Shown here: in pieces, positions 26,233 through 35,254 of the stretch
Numbering within the stretch: the stretch's first letter is position 1
Layout: each line of letters opens with the position of its first letter
Origin: a bacterium D16-56
GTDB taxonomy: Bacteria; Bacillota; Clostridia; Lachnospirales; Lachnospiraceae
Assembly (NCBI GenBank): GCA_003611875.1
Contig: RAYY01000027.1
Coordinates: 1-64,000, forward strand
DNA length: 64,000 bases
Reading direction: 5' to 3'
Position numbers and translations under genes: made by a program
Notes under the pieces: model-generated
Told to the model about the DNA's origin: nothing
The model's input: the letters and a program-made list of their open reading frames with translations, nothing else
Database searches by the model: none

Positions 26233-26628
26233 GTGAAAAAATTTATGGAGGAATTCCGGGCGTTTGCCCTGCGTGGAAATGTGATGGATATGGCGGTCGG
26301 CGTGATTATTGGAGGAGCCTTTTCCGGGATCGTCACATCTCTCACAGACAATTTTATCAATCCGATCTTAAACGTGTGTACGGGACATGAGATGTATAAC
26401 CTGCAGGATGTGGCAGGCTTTGCCTCGGCATTTTTGTCTGCTGTGGTGAATTTCATTATTATGGCTTTTATTTTGTTCTGCCTGATGAAGGTCATCAATA
26501 AGGCAGCGGGCCTGGGAAAAAAGAAGACCGAGGCAGCGCCTACAGTAAAGGTCTGTCCGTTCTGCAAAAGTGAGATTCCGTTGGAGGCAACCCGCTGTGC
26601 ATACTGCACCTCCCAGTTGTCTGAGTAG
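26233..26628 (+). CDS. mscL: Large-conductance mechanosensitive channel with C-terminal zinc ribbon
   Basis: 131 residues from a GTG start preceded by AGGAGGTACATT. The MscL N-terminus (EFRAFALRGNVMDMAVGVIIGGAFSGIVTSL) and second membrane helix (VVNFIIMAFILFCLMKVINK) are clear; the protein forms the pressure-release channel. In place of the usual C-terminal helical bundle alone there is a short zinc-ribbon-like end, CPFCKSEIPLEATRCAYCTS, with two CxxC pairs, so the cytoplasmic tail may bind zinc. Confidence 0.93.
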   Translation: MKKFMEEFRAFALRGNVMDMAVGVIIGGAFSGIVTSLTDNFINPILNVCTGHEMYNLQDVAGFASAFLSAVVNFIIMAFILFCLMKVINKAAGLGKKKTEAAPTVKVCPFCKSEIPLEATRCAYCTSQLSE

Positions 26629-26680
26629 GTCTGCATGTAAGCTGAGGGCGGATTTTTTAAGAGATTTCAGATTTTACGCC

Positions 26681-26717
26681 GGGTTCCTGTTTCCTGATTT
26701 TCAGTTAACAGGAACCC
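26681..26717. terminator. Bidirectional terminator between mscL and the ABC ATPase gene
   Basis: GGGTTCCTGTT and AACAGGAACCC form an 11-bp perfect stem between two convergent genes. Confidence 0.75.
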
Positions 26718-26742
26718 GCCTGGCGCGGATACAGATTATTCT

Positions 26743-27519
26743 TTAATCTAAGGAGACATCTTCCTGCAGCAGTTTCCATACCTGATTGAAATAGGCGGAA
26801 AATTCCCCTGCGTTTCTGCGCTTTAGGGGACTGTCGTATTCTGGAGGAAAGTCTATGGGCAGTATGGCTTTGATCCTGCCGGGCCGGCTGGACAGAATCA
26901 GGATCCGGTCTGCTACGCTGATGGCTTCGGATAAATCATGGGTGATCAAAATGGCTGTTTTTCCTGTACTGCGGATAATGCTGCTGATGTCATCACAGAC
27001 GGACAACCGGGTCTGATAGTCCAGGGCGGAGAATGGTTCGTCCAAAAGAAGCAGGTCCGGTTTTAAAGCAAGGGTGCGGATAAGTGCGGCACGCTGGCGC
27101 ATACCTCCGGACAGCTCGGACGGACGGGCCTTCTCAAAGCCGCCTAAACCGTAGGACTGCAGCATTTCTTTTAATTGGCTGTGGGTGCTTTTATTTAGTT
27201 TTTTTTGGATTTCCAGACCCAAAGCTACATTATCATAGATCGTGCGCCACTCAAAAAGGTGGTCTTTTTGCAGCATGTAGCCGATGCCGGTATGTCCTTC
27301 TGGAGCTGCTGCTCCGTCAATCAGGATGGAACCGTCTTCCGGCTTGATCAGTCCGCACAGCAGGGAGAGCAAAGTGGATTTGCCGCAGCCGGAGGGACCG
27401 ACCACTGCTAGAAATTCCCCGGCAGAAACAATGAATGATATATGGGAAAGGGCGGGGGTCTCACCGTCAGGTGAGTGGTAGGAATAACTGACCCCGCATA
27501 CCTCCAGTTTTGGCTTCAT
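26743..27519 (-). CDS. ABC transporter ATP-binding protein (Ssu/Tau/Thi type)
   Basis: 258 residues with Walker A GPSGCGKST, Q-loop MLQKDHLFEW, signature LSGGMRQRAAL, Walker B LLLDEPFSALD and the H-loop THDLSEA. The MLQ...LFEWRTIYDNVALGLEIQ segment is typical of nitrate/sulfonate/taurine/thiamine-precursor importers. It is the natural energy partner of the convergent permease at 25300-26100. The ATG follows GGAGGTAATAT. It faces away from the AEC carrier gene. Confidence 0.93.
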   Translation of the reverse strand: MKPKLEVCGVSYSYHSPDGETPALSHISFIVSAGEFLAVVGPSGCGKSTLLSLLCGLIKPEDGSILIDGAAAPEGHTGIGYMLQKDHLFEWRTIYDNVALGLEIQKKLNKSTHSQLKEMLQSYGLGGFEKARPSELSGGMRQRAALIRTLALKPDLLLLDEPFSALDYQTRLSVCDDISSIIRSTGKTAILITHDLSEAISVADRILILSSRPGRIKAILPIDFPPEYDSPLKRRNAGEFSAYFNQVWKLLQEDVSLD

Positions 27520-27737
27520 ATATTACCTCCTTGAATTACCATATCTTATAGTATGAGGAATCTAAGGATAGGGTGTAAGAGAGACTTTGATAACTGTCCA
27601 GGTTTTTTGAGAGATAGGGAGGGTAAAAAGAAAACTGGTTGAATTTGGCAAATAAATAGGCATTTGAATATAACAGGGAGAGTCCGCAGAGATTAGTGCA
27701 ACGATGTACTGGCCACAAGATGCGGCAGGCAAATAAA

Positions 27738-28661
27738 ATGGATTTGGCACTTATTACAATCGAAAAGATCACAGGGATGTTTCTGATCATGATGACAGGC
27801 GTGGCGGCGTATCATTGGAGAATTCTAGACAGCTATTCCAACAAGCGATTATCGGGACTTCTGTTAAATGTAGTGGCACCTGCCACGCTTTTTATGTCAT
27901 ATCAGATTGAATTTCAGCCGGAGCGTCTTAAAGGGCTGCTTATTACGCTGGCGCTGTCTTTAGCCAGCTATGTGTGGGTTTTGATTTTGATAAATTTCCT
28001 GATTCCTCTGAAAAAAGGAGAGGATGCGGCTATTGAGCAGCTGGCAGTTATTTATTCTAACTGCGGTTTTATCGGAATACCGTTGGTTAACGGGATATTG
28101 GGGACAGAAGGGGTGTTTTATCTGACAGCTTACATTACGGCTCTGAATCTGATGATCTGGTCCCATGGGCAGGCGGTTATCCGCGGGATGGTAGATGGAA
28201 AGAGACTGGTGAAAAATTTTATTCAGCCGTGTACCGTGGCTATTGGTCTTGGGATCCTTTTTTACGTTCTGAGAATACGGATTCCGGAGGTTGGGGCATC
28301 ACCTCTTACTATGGTAGGGGATATGAATACCCCCATGGCCATGCTGGTGGCAGGATGCAGTCTGGCAGAGAGCAATCTGGTGGAGGTATTAAAAGAAAAG
28401 AGGATTTATTGGATCTGTTTTTTAAAGCTGCTGCTGATTCCGGCAGTGAGTATCCTGATTTTGTCCAGGATACCGGTTGAGAAGATTTATATAATGACAA
28501 TTATTACGGCGATTTCCTGTCCGACTGCTGCCACAGGTTCAATGTTTGCGATTCAGTATAATAAGAACAGCCAGTATGCCTCCGAACTGTTTACCATGGC
28601 CACGGTTTTATCCCTGTTGACGATTCCTCTGATGATTCTGCTGGCAGGATGGCTTTTATAG
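27738..28661 (+). CDS. AEC-family transporter
   Basis: About 307 residues with roughly ten membrane segments. The AEC family (auxin efflux carrier / malonate / malate permease type) is suggested by the N-terminal half (GVAAYHWRILDSYSNKRLSGLLLNVVAPATLFMSYQ), the NCGFIGIPLVNGILG motif and the C-terminal ISCPTAATGSMFAIQYNKNSQYASELF. It probably moves a small organic acid. The start is uncertain: the ATG at 27738 begins the hydrophobic N-terminus, while longer readings from 27696 or 27720 add hydrophilic residues with no better ribosome site. Confidence 0.88.
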   Translation: MDLALITIEKITGMFLIMMTGVAAYHWRILDSYSNKRLSGLLLNVVAPATLFMSYQIEFQPERLKGLLITLALSLASYVWVLILINFLIPLKKGEDAAIEQLAVIYSNCGFIGIPLVNGILGTEGVFYLTAYITALNLMIWSHGQAVIRGMVDGKRLVKNFIQPCTVAIGLGILFYVLRIRIPEVGASPLTMVGDMNTPMAMLVAGCSLAESNLVEVLKEKRIYWICFLKLLLIPAVSILILSRIPVEKIYIMTIITAISCPTAATGSMFAIQYNKNSQYASELFTMATVLSLLTIPLMILLAGWLL

Positions 28662-28756
28662 GAAAAATAAGGCTGCAGTTGCAGGAGAAACCATACATCA
28701 GCGTCATGACATTGACTTGACTGCGGGAGATGTTGTGTTGTGAAAGGGGACAATGA

Positions 28757-29266
28757 ATGAGAGGAAAAAGGCAGAATGCGGCACGAAGGGCTGCGCTGTA
28801 TGGAATGCTGATTGCATTGGCGTTTATCTTCAGCTATGTGGAGGCCATGATTCCCATGCCGGTTCCGGTTCCGGGGGTGAAGTTAGGGCTGGCCAATCTG
28901 GTGAATGTGGTAGGGCTGTATACAGTAGGGCTGGCCGGGACAGCGGCAGTGGGGCTGGTGAGAATCGTGCTGGTGGGTTTTACCTTTGGAAATACTTTCA
29001 GCATGGTATACGGGCTGGCAGGAGGAATCCTCAGCATGGCCGTTATGGCAGGGGCAAAACGGTGCGGATGGTTCGGAACGGCCGGGATCAGTATTTTGGG
29101 GGGCGTCTTTCACAATGTGGGACAGCTTTTGTCGGCAGCGCTTGTGACTGGAACAGCAGGAGTGTTTTCTTATTTTCCTGTGCTTTTAGCTGCAGGGGTG
29201 GTGACCGGCGGGGTGATCGGGCTTTTGGGAGGCATGGTGGTAGAGCGGATCAAGGGATATTGCTGA
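28757..29266 (+). CDS. Gx transporter family protein (heptaprenyl diphosphate synthase component I-like)
   Basis: 169 residues with five or six membrane segments and GlyxPro-rich loops (IPMPVPVPGVKLGLANLVNVVGLY, ILGGVFHNVGQLLSAA). This matches the Hpre_diP_synt_I / Gx transporter family. Such genes commonly sit beside ApbE-type flavin transferases in Clostridia, and one lies 1.7 kb downstream here, so a role in supplying extracellular flavin or quinone redox parts is likely but inferred. An overlapping frame starting four bases earlier has no family features. Confidence 0.82.
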   Translation: MRGKRQNAARRAALYGMLIALAFIFSYVEAMIPMPVPVPGVKLGLANLVNVVGLYTVGLAGTAAVGLVRIVLVGFTFGNTFSMVYGLAGGILSMAVMAGAKRCGWFGTAGISILGGVFHNVGQLLSAALVTGTAGVFSYFPVLLAAGVVTGGVIGLLGGMVVERIKGYC

Positions 29267-29279
29267 TTGGGCGGCGGGA

Positions 29280-29383
29280 GTAACAGTTCAGATAGGTCTG
29301 CGCACTCTCTGCGCTGACCGTGTAAAAGCGTAGTGGCCGCAAAGGGAAGATGCCAGTGAAGAAAATTCTGGGGGAATTGTTGT
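29280..29383. repeat. Dispersed intergenic element, copy B
   Basis: Its first 55 bases align with 14494-14550 through the ordered blocks GTTCAG, TCTGCG, CTGCGCTGA and AAAxCGxAG. It begins with GTAACAGTTC and ends near GAATTGTTGT, a weak inverted repeat. It fills most of the space between the Gx gene and galT. Confidence 0.5.
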
Positions 29384-29452
29384 ATTCCGGCTGTGAAAAT
29401 GCTATAATCTAAGAAATTCATTTGACAAATATAAATCACTGGGAGGACGGAA

Positions 29453-30964
29453 ATGGTATATGACGGGATTAAGAAGATTGTGCAGTATGGAGTGGAGACA
29501 GGACTTTGTCAGGAGACGGATCGGATTTATGTGACAAACCGAATTTTAGAAGCATTGCATATGGATGAGTATGAGGAGCCGGAGGAGGATTACCGGAATC
29601 CAAACCTGGAAGAAACGTTAAAGGAGCTTTTGGATTATGCCTGCGAACAGGGGATTACACAGGACAGCATCGGATATCGGGATTTGTTTGATACAAAGCT
29701 GATGGATTGCCTGATGCCGCGGCCTTCTGAGGTGTCAGCCCGGTTTTGGGAGATATATGAGAAAATAGGAGCACAGGCTGCTACAGATTATTTTTACAAG
29801 CTGAGCCAGGATTCCGATTATATCCGCAGATACCGGGTATGCAAGGATCAGAAATGGATGGCAAAGACGCCATATGGGGATCTGGATATTACGATTAATC
29901 TTTCGAAGCCGGAGAAGGATCCCAAAGCCATTGCAGCGGCAAAGCTTGCCAAACAGGGCGGATATCCCAAATGTCTTTTGTGTATGGAGAATGAGGGCTA
30001 TGCAGGCCGTCTGAACCACCCGGCCAGGAACAATCACCGGGTGATCCGGATTACGGTCAATGACAGTCGGTGGGGTTTCCAGTACTCTCCTTATGTGTAC
30101 TATAATGAGCATTGCATTGTGTTTAACGGACAGCATACGCCTATGAAGATCGAGCGGGCGGCTTTTGTGAAGCTGTTTGATTTTGTAAAGCAGTTTCCTC
30201 ATTATTTCCTGGGCTCCAACGCGGATCTTCCGATTGTGGGCGGGTCTATTTTAAGCCATGATCATTTCCAGGGCGGGCATTACACCTTTGCCATGGCTAA
30301 GGCCGGGATTGAGAAAAGGTTTGTGATGCCGGATTTTGAAGATGTGGAGGCTGGCATTGTGTACTGGCCTATGTCTGTTCTGCGGCTGCGGGGAAAGAAT
30401 CCGGATCGGCTGATTGATTTGGCAGATGTGGTGCTGGGAGCCTGGAGAGGGTATACGGATGAGGCTGCTTTTGTCTATGCGGAGACGGATGGAGAGCCTC
30501 ACAATACCATCACCCCCATTGCCCGCAAAAACGGGGAGCTGTATGAGCTTGACCTGGTACTGAGAAACAATATTACCACAGAAGAATTTCCTTTGGGGGT
30601 GTACCATCCCCATCAGGATCTGCATCATATTAAGAAGGAGAATATTGGGCTGATCGAGGTGATGGGCCTGGCAGTTCTGCCCTCCAGGCTGAAGGATGAG
30701 CTGGCTCTGTTAGAAGAATATCTCGTGGAAGGAAAGGATGTCCGCAGCAATGAGATGATTGAGAAGCATGCGGACTGGGTAGATGAATTTCTGCCAAAAT
30801 ATGGGAAGATAACGAAAGAAGATGTAGAGAAGATTCTTCAGGATGAGGTAGGGAAGGTTTTTGCCCGGGTTTTGGAGGATGCAGGAGTTTACAAATGTAC
30901 GGCAGAAGGCCGGGAAGCATTTGGACGGTTTCTGGAAAGCGTGGGCTTTAAGAGTGCGGAATAA
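29453..30964 (+). CDS. galT: UDP-glucose-hexose-1-phosphate uridylyltransferase (GalT class II)
   Basis: 503 residues, the length of the Firmicute GalT2 class rather than the 350-residue E. coli type. It transfers UMP between UDP-glucose and galactose-1-phosphate in the Leloir pathway. Seen: CLLCMENEGYAGRLNHPARNNHRVI, then GSILSHDHFQGGHYTFAMAKAG, the HxHxxGGxH active-site region of this class. GGGAGGACGGAA precedes the ATG. No galK or galE is adjacent; it stands between the Gx transporter and the ApbE gene. Confidence 0.95.
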   Translation: MVYDGIKKIVQYGVETGLCQETDRIYVTNRILEALHMDEYEEPEEDYRNPNLEETLKELLDYACEQGITQDSIGYRDLFDTKLMDCLMPRPSEVSARFWEIYEKIGAQAATDYFYKLSQDSDYIRRYRVCKDQKWMAKTPYGDLDITINLSKPEKDPKAIAAAKLAKQGGYPKCLLCMENEGYAGRLNHPARNNHRVIRITVNDSRWGFQYSPYVYYNEHCIVFNGQHTPMKIERAAFVKLFDFVKQFPHYFLGSNADLPIVGGSILSHDHFQGGHYTFAMAKAGIEKRFVMPDFEDVEAGIVYWPMSVLRLRGKNPDRLIDLADVVLGAWRGYTDEAAFVYAETDGEPHNTITPIARKNGELYELDLVLRNNITTEEFPLGVYHPHQDLHHIKKENIGLIEVMGLAVLPSRLKDELALLEEYLVEGKDVRSNEMIEKHADWVDEFLPKYGKITKEDVEKILQDEVGKVFARVLEDAGVYKCTAEGREAFGRFLESVGFKSAE

Positions 30965-31006
30965 TTATTTAGAAATCTTCCGAAGCCAGGGAAAAAGGGG
31001 ACGAAG

Positions 31007-32041
31007 ATGAAAGGGTTTGTGACTGCCGTATTGCTGGCATTATTGCTGACAGGATGTGGACAGGCAGAGCAAAGAAAGGAATTTGACATTCAGTATTTTG
31101 AATATTTTGATACCTTTACCAGCTTTACAGTGTACGCGGAGGATGAGGAGCAGTTTCAGGAATATGCCAGGCTGTTTGAGTCAGAGCTGGAGGCTTACCA
31201 CCAAATGTTTGATATTTATCATAGCTATGACGGTTTGAACAATCTTAAGACGATTAACGATAACGCCGGGATTACGCCGGTGCAGGCAGACCAGGAAATT
31301 CTGGGGCTTTTGGAATTTTCCCTGGAAGAATATGAAAAGACCGGCGGTATGGTGAATGTAGCCATGGGGAGTGTGCTTTCTATCTGGCATGAGTATCGGG
31401 AATATGCACTGTCAGATCCTGACAGAGCCCAGATACCGGATATGGGAAACCTTCAAAAGGCGGCAGAGCATATGGATCTGGAAAATATCCAGATTGACCG
31501 GGAAAAATCAACCGTGTATCTTTCGGATCCTTCTATGCGTCTGGATGTGGGCGCAGTGGCAAAGGGGTATGCGGCCAGGAGAATTTGTGAAAGGCTGAAG
31601 GAGGAGGGGGTTAGCTCGGCCCTGGTCAGCATTGGAGGAAATGTGCAGATAATTGGCCTGAAGGGGAATGGAAAGCCATGGCGGGTAGGCATACAGAATC
31701 CAGATACCCTGGCTTCCATATCTTATCTGCATGTGCTTGAGCTGCAGGATCTGGCTTTGGTGACTAGCGGGAATTATCAGCGGTATTATCAGGTGGATGG
31801 GGTGCGTTATCATCATATTATTGACCCGGAGACGCTGATGCCGCGGCAGGAGCTGGCTTCTGTCACAATTTTGTGCCCCGATGGGGGGAGGGCGGATGCT
31901 CTCTCCACGGCAGTATTTAACATGCCTTTGGAAGAAGGTATGAGGTTTGTGGAATCGGCGGAAGATGTGGAGGCTTTTTGGGTTTGTGAGGATGGACGGG
32001 AGGTATTTAGTTCGGGATTTGAAAAGTATGTGTCGGATTAA
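31007..32041 (+). CDS. apbE: FAD:protein FMN transferase (ApbE), lipoprotein
   Basis: 344 residues. The signal sequence ends in a lipobox (LLTGCG), so it acts outside the membrane. ApbE motifs: FDTFTSFTVYA, the central LDVGAVAKGYAARRICERL, GGNVQIIG, and HHIIDPETLMP with metal-binding residues. The enzyme attaches FMN to Thr/Ser of extracellular proteins such as Rnf/Nqr subunits. It pairs with the Gx transporter gene upstream in this lineage's usual grouping, though galT is inserted between them here. Confidence 0.92.
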   Translation: MKGFVTAVLLALLLTGCGQAEQRKEFDIQYFEYFDTFTSFTVYAEDEEQFQEYARLFESELEAYHQMFDIYHSYDGLNNLKTINDNAGITPVQADQEILGLLEFSLEEYEKTGGMVNVAMGSVLSIWHEYREYALSDPDRAQIPDMGNLQKAAEHMDLENIQIDREKSTVYLSDPSMRLDVGAVAKGYAARRICERLKEEGVSSALVSIGGNVQIIGLKGNGKPWRVGIQNPDTLASISYLHVLELQDLALVTSGNYQRYYQVDGVRYHHIIDPETLMPRQELASVTILCPDGGRADALSTAVFNMPLEEGMRFVESAEDVEAFWVCEDGREVFSSGFEKYVSD

Positions 32042-32108
32042 ATCTTATAAAAGACTGCAGCCGGCGACAGCTTGAATGAGCCGGCAGACTGCGGGAAATG
32101 AAAGAGAA

Positions 32109-32144
32109 GGGCTGCTGTAAAACGATTGCGTTTTGCAGCAGCCC
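32109..32144. terminator. Bidirectional terminator between apbE and argG
   Basis: GGGCTGCTGTAAAAC and GTTTTGCAGCAGCCC form a nearly perfect 15-bp stem with a 6-base loop between convergent genes. Confidence 0.88.
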
Positions 32145-32175
32145 TATTATAATGGTATTAGATTTGTGACAGAAT

Positions 32176-33402
32176 TTATTTTTGCGTGCTTTTGGCCTCA
32201 GCCATCTTCATGGCCCGTACCTTTAAAGGAAGACCGAACAGGGTGATGAATCCGTCTGCATCGTGATGATCGTAAAGCTCTCCGGTGGTGAAGGAGGCCA
32301 GGGATTCACTGTACAGGGAGTAGGGAGAGGATGTGCCTGCCTTGATGATATTACCTTTATAAAGCTTGAATTTGACTTCACCCGTTACATATTGCTGGGT
32401 GGATTCTACAAATGCCTGCACGGCCTCCCGCAGAGGGGTAAACCATTTGCCCTCGTAGACGATCTGGGCCATCTTGTTGCCCATGTCCTTTTTCGTTTCC
32501 ATGGTGGCACGATCTAAGACCAGTTCTTCTAACTGCTGATGCGCTTCCATCAGGATGGTTCCGCCGGGAGTTTCATAGACGCCGCGGGATTTCATGCCGA
32601 CCACCCGGTTTTCCACAATATCTACAATGCCAATGCCATGCTTGCCGCCCAGCTCGTTAAGCTTGCGGATGATGTCAGAAACCTTCATCTGCTGGCCGTT
32701 GACGCTGGTGGGAATCCCTTTCTCAAAGGTCATGGTCACATATTCCCCTTCTTCAGGCGCTTTTTCCGGGGTGACGCCTAAAACCAGCAGATGCTCATAA
32801 TTGGGCTCACTGGCCGGATCTTCTAATTCCAAGCCCTCATGGCTGATGTGCCAAAGGTTGCGGTCGCGGCTGTAGCTGCTGTCTGCAGAGAAGGGCAGGT
32901 CAATGCCGTGCTGGCGGCAGTATTCGATCTCATCTTCTCTTGACTGCATGGACCATATCTCTGTCATACGCCATGGGGCAATGATCTTTAAGTCAGGAGC
33001 CAGGGCTTTGATGCCCAGCTCAAAGCGGATCTGGTCGTTGCCTTTGCCGGTGGCGCCGTGACAGATGGCAGAGGCGCCTTCCTTGCGGGCGATCTCTACC
33101 AGACGTTTGGCAATGGCAGGACGTGCCATGGATGTACCCAGTAAGTACTTATTCTCATATACTGCATTGGCCTGTACGCAGGGGATAATATAGTTGTCAC
33201 AGAAATCGTCTACCAGATCCTCAATGTACAGCTTGGATGCGCCGGACAGCTTAGCACGTTCTTCCAGTCCGTCTAATTCATTGCCCTGTCCGCAGTCTAT
33301 ACAGCAGCAGATCACTTCGTAGTCAAAGTGCTCTTTCAGCCAGGGAATGATGGCGGTGGTATCCAGGCCGCCGGAATATGCAAGGACGACTTTTTCTTTC
33401 AT
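32176..33402 (-). CDS. argG: Argininosuccinate synthase
   Basis: 408 residues, normal length. It joins citrulline and aspartate with ATP in arginine synthesis. The ATP-binding P-loop is AYSGGLDTTAIIPWLKE, followed by GATGKGNDQIRFELG, the FSADSSYSRDRNLWHISHEG region and the SRGVYETPGGTIL motif. The ATG follows GGAGGAAACC. It is divergent from argC across a 514-base region; argH and argF are not in the window. Confidence 0.97.
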   Translation of the reverse strand: MKEKVVLAYSGGLDTTAIIPWLKEHFDYEVICCCIDCGQGNELDGLEERAKLSGASKLYIEDLVDDFCDNYIIPCVQANAVYENKYLLGTSMARPAIAKRLVEIARKEGASAICHGATGKGNDQIRFELGIKALAPDLKIIAPWRMTEIWSMQSREDEIEYCRQHGIDLPFSADSSYSRDRNLWHISHEGLELEDPASEPNYEHLLVLGVTPEKAPEEGEYVTMTFEKGIPTSVNGQQMKVSDIIRKLNELGGKHGIGIVDIVENRVVGMKSRGVYETPGGTILMEAHQQLEELVLDRATMETKKDMGNKMAQIVYEGKWFTPLREAVQAFVESTQQYVTGEVKFKLYKGNIIKAGTSSPYSLYSESLASFTTGELYDHHDADGFITLFGLPLKVRAMKMAEAKSTQK

Positions 33403-33637
33403 GTTGGTTTCCTCCTGAATATTGTCTGTATTTGGGCAGCCGGCGGTTATGGGACGGCTGCAGAATTTTGAAGGGCCGCCTTGTCACAGGTATGTGCCAG
33501 GGGGCTTAAACTATAACAGCGTTCATAAATATACAATATTTTTGAGAAAAATGCAAGAGGAAAAGAGGAATATCTTTGAAGATTGTGGAACTTTGTGAAT
33601 TGTAATGAGAAAAGCAAAGAAAAGAGGAAAAACAGGG

Positions 33638-33672
33638 TTGAATAATATTCATTTATAATGTATAATTATGAA
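33638..33672 (+). promoter_or_regulatory. argC operon promoter overlapping ARG-box-like sites
   Basis: TTGAAT (33638-33643), a 17-bp spacer and TATAAT (33661-33666). The same stretch contains TTGAATAATATTCATT, a near-perfect match to the ArgR box palindrome (TGAAT..ATTCA), directly followed by the weaker TATAATGTATAATTATGA, as in tandem ARG boxes. ArgR bound here would hide the promoter. The rest of the 514-base argG-argC gap holds a 240-base leader without recognised structure. Confidence 0.65.
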
Positions 33673-33916
33673 ACGCTGGAGCGGGGAGAAAATTTGAAGG
33701 AAATGCAGCGCCGGCGTTATGGTATGCCAGAAATGAGGGAACAGAAAAAGTTTTTGGGAGAGGAGATGAAAAAAGGGCTTTTCTTATTGGAGGAAAGTTA
33801 CTATAATGGATAGCGGCGGCCGGCTTGGGGATAACAGAGCAGGCAGCGCCGGAAGATAGAGAATTTGAGAGTCTTGACCGTTTTATGGAGAAAATTCAAG
33901 AGAGGAAGAATGAGCA

Positions 33917-34960
33917 ATGATAAAAGCAGGGATTATCGGGGCAACGGGATATGCAGGGGCGGAGCTGGCAAGGCTTCTTCTGCAGAGGAATGATGTGGAA
34001 ATCGTATGGTATGGCTCCCGAAGCTATGTAGGGGAGGATTTTGCCTCTATTTATAGAAATGTATCCCATGTTTTGAAGGATGAGCCTTGCAGGGATGATG
34101 ATATGGCAAGGCTGGCGGATATGGCGGATGTGATCTTTACGGCTACGCCTCAGGGCTACTGTGCGTCTCAGGTGACGGAGGACATTTTGTCAAAGACGAA
34201 GATTGTTGATCTGAGCGCAGATTTTAGGATTCGGGATGTGAAGGTGTATGAGCATTGGTATAACATGGAGCACTCTGCGCCTCAGTTTATCAAGGAGGCA
34301 GTATATGGACTGCCGGAGGTGAACCGGGACAGGATCCAAGGGGCAAGGCTGATTGCCAATCCGGGATGCTATCCAACCTGTTCGTTTCTTACCCTTTACC
34401 CTATGGTGAAGGAAGGGATTATTGATGTGGGGACAATTATCATTGATGCCAAGTCGGGGACATCCGGGGCGGGCAGAAGTGCTAAGGTACCCAGCCTGTT
34501 CTGTGAAGTCAATGAGAGTATGAAGCCTTATGGGGTGACCAGTCATCGTCATACGCCGGAGATTGAGGAACAGCTTTCCTATGTGGCGGGAAAACCGGTG
34601 GTAATCAGCTTTACCCCCCATCTGGTTCCCATGAACAGAGGGATTCTGGTTACAGCTTACGGAACTCTGACTAGACCAGTGACAGCAGAGGAAGTAAAAG
34701 AGATCTATGACAGGTATTATGAAAAGGAGTATTTTATACGGGTAATGAAGCCGGGGATGGTGCCTCAGACCCGCTGGGTGGAAGGAAGCAATTTTGCGGA
34801 TATTGCGTTTCAGATTGACCCAAGAACCAATCGATTGATTATGATGGGGGCCATTGATAATATGGTAAAGGGAGCAGCCGGACAGGCAATACAGAATATG
34901 AACCTGATGTTTGGACTGCCGGAGAATATGGGGCTTAAACAGATTGCGGTATTTCCGTAA
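33917..34960 (+). CDS. argC: N-acetyl-gamma-glutamyl-phosphate reductase
   Basis: 347 residues. It reduces N-acetylglutamyl phosphate to the semialdehyde with NADPH. The NADP-binding GATGYAGAELARLLLQRNDVE starts the protein, and the active-site Cys lies in ANPGCYPTCSFL. It is the first gene of the arginine operon. A small hairpin with a T run about 100 bases downstream may partly separate it from the following genes. Confidence 0.97.
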   Translation: MIKAGIIGATGYAGAELARLLLQRNDVEIVWYGSRSYVGEDFASIYRNVSHVLKDEPCRDDDMARLADMADVIFTATPQGYCASQVTEDILSKTKIVDLSADFRIRDVKVYEHWYNMEHSAPQFIKEAVYGLPEVNRDRIQGARLIANPGCYPTCSFLTLYPMVKEGIIDVGTIIIDAKSGTSGAGRSAKVPSLFCEVNESMKPYGVTSHRHTPEIEEQLSYVAGKPVVISFTPHLVPMNRGILVTAYGTLTRPVTAEEVKEIYDRYYEKEYFIRVMKPGMVPQTRWVEGSNFADIAFQIDPRTNRLIMMGAIDNMVKGAAGQAIQNMNLMFGLPENMGLKQIAVFP

Positions 34961-35062
34961 CAGTTGTCGGGGGACCCTTGCTGCAGATATACCCGCAAGC
35001 CAAATGATTTGCCAACATATCTTCAATATGCGAATAAGTATGCCCGTGAGTATAATTTCAAT

Positions 35063-35096
35063 CAGGTATTTCAAATGTACCTGCCGGGATTTTTTT
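35063..35096 (+). terminator. Possible terminator or attenuator after argC
   Basis: CAGGTA and TACCTG form a short stem followed by seven T. The stem is weak, so some transcription probably continues into the downstream arg genes. Confidence 0.45.
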
Positions 35097-35254
35097 GTGG
35101 AGCAGTAGGCCTGCATGAGAGCATGAAGGTATAAGAGGGAAAATCGGCTGGGTTGTGTGCAGAGGAAGGTGTCTGGTAAGAAACGAGCGGCTGCCGGATG
35201 GCCGGGATATCAAATGGGACGAAGGAGGAGCAGGATATAGCGATGGGTGGGACT

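Noticed and set aside
28753-29283. 176-residue Gly/Arg-rich frame overlapping the Gx transporter gene
   Set aside because: The composition is typical of a shifted frame; the overlapping 169-residue frame has membrane helices and family motifs.
34190-35116. 308-residue open frame antisense to argC
   Set aside because: argC is unambiguous on the plus strand; the antisense frame has shadow-like composition and no recognisable domain.
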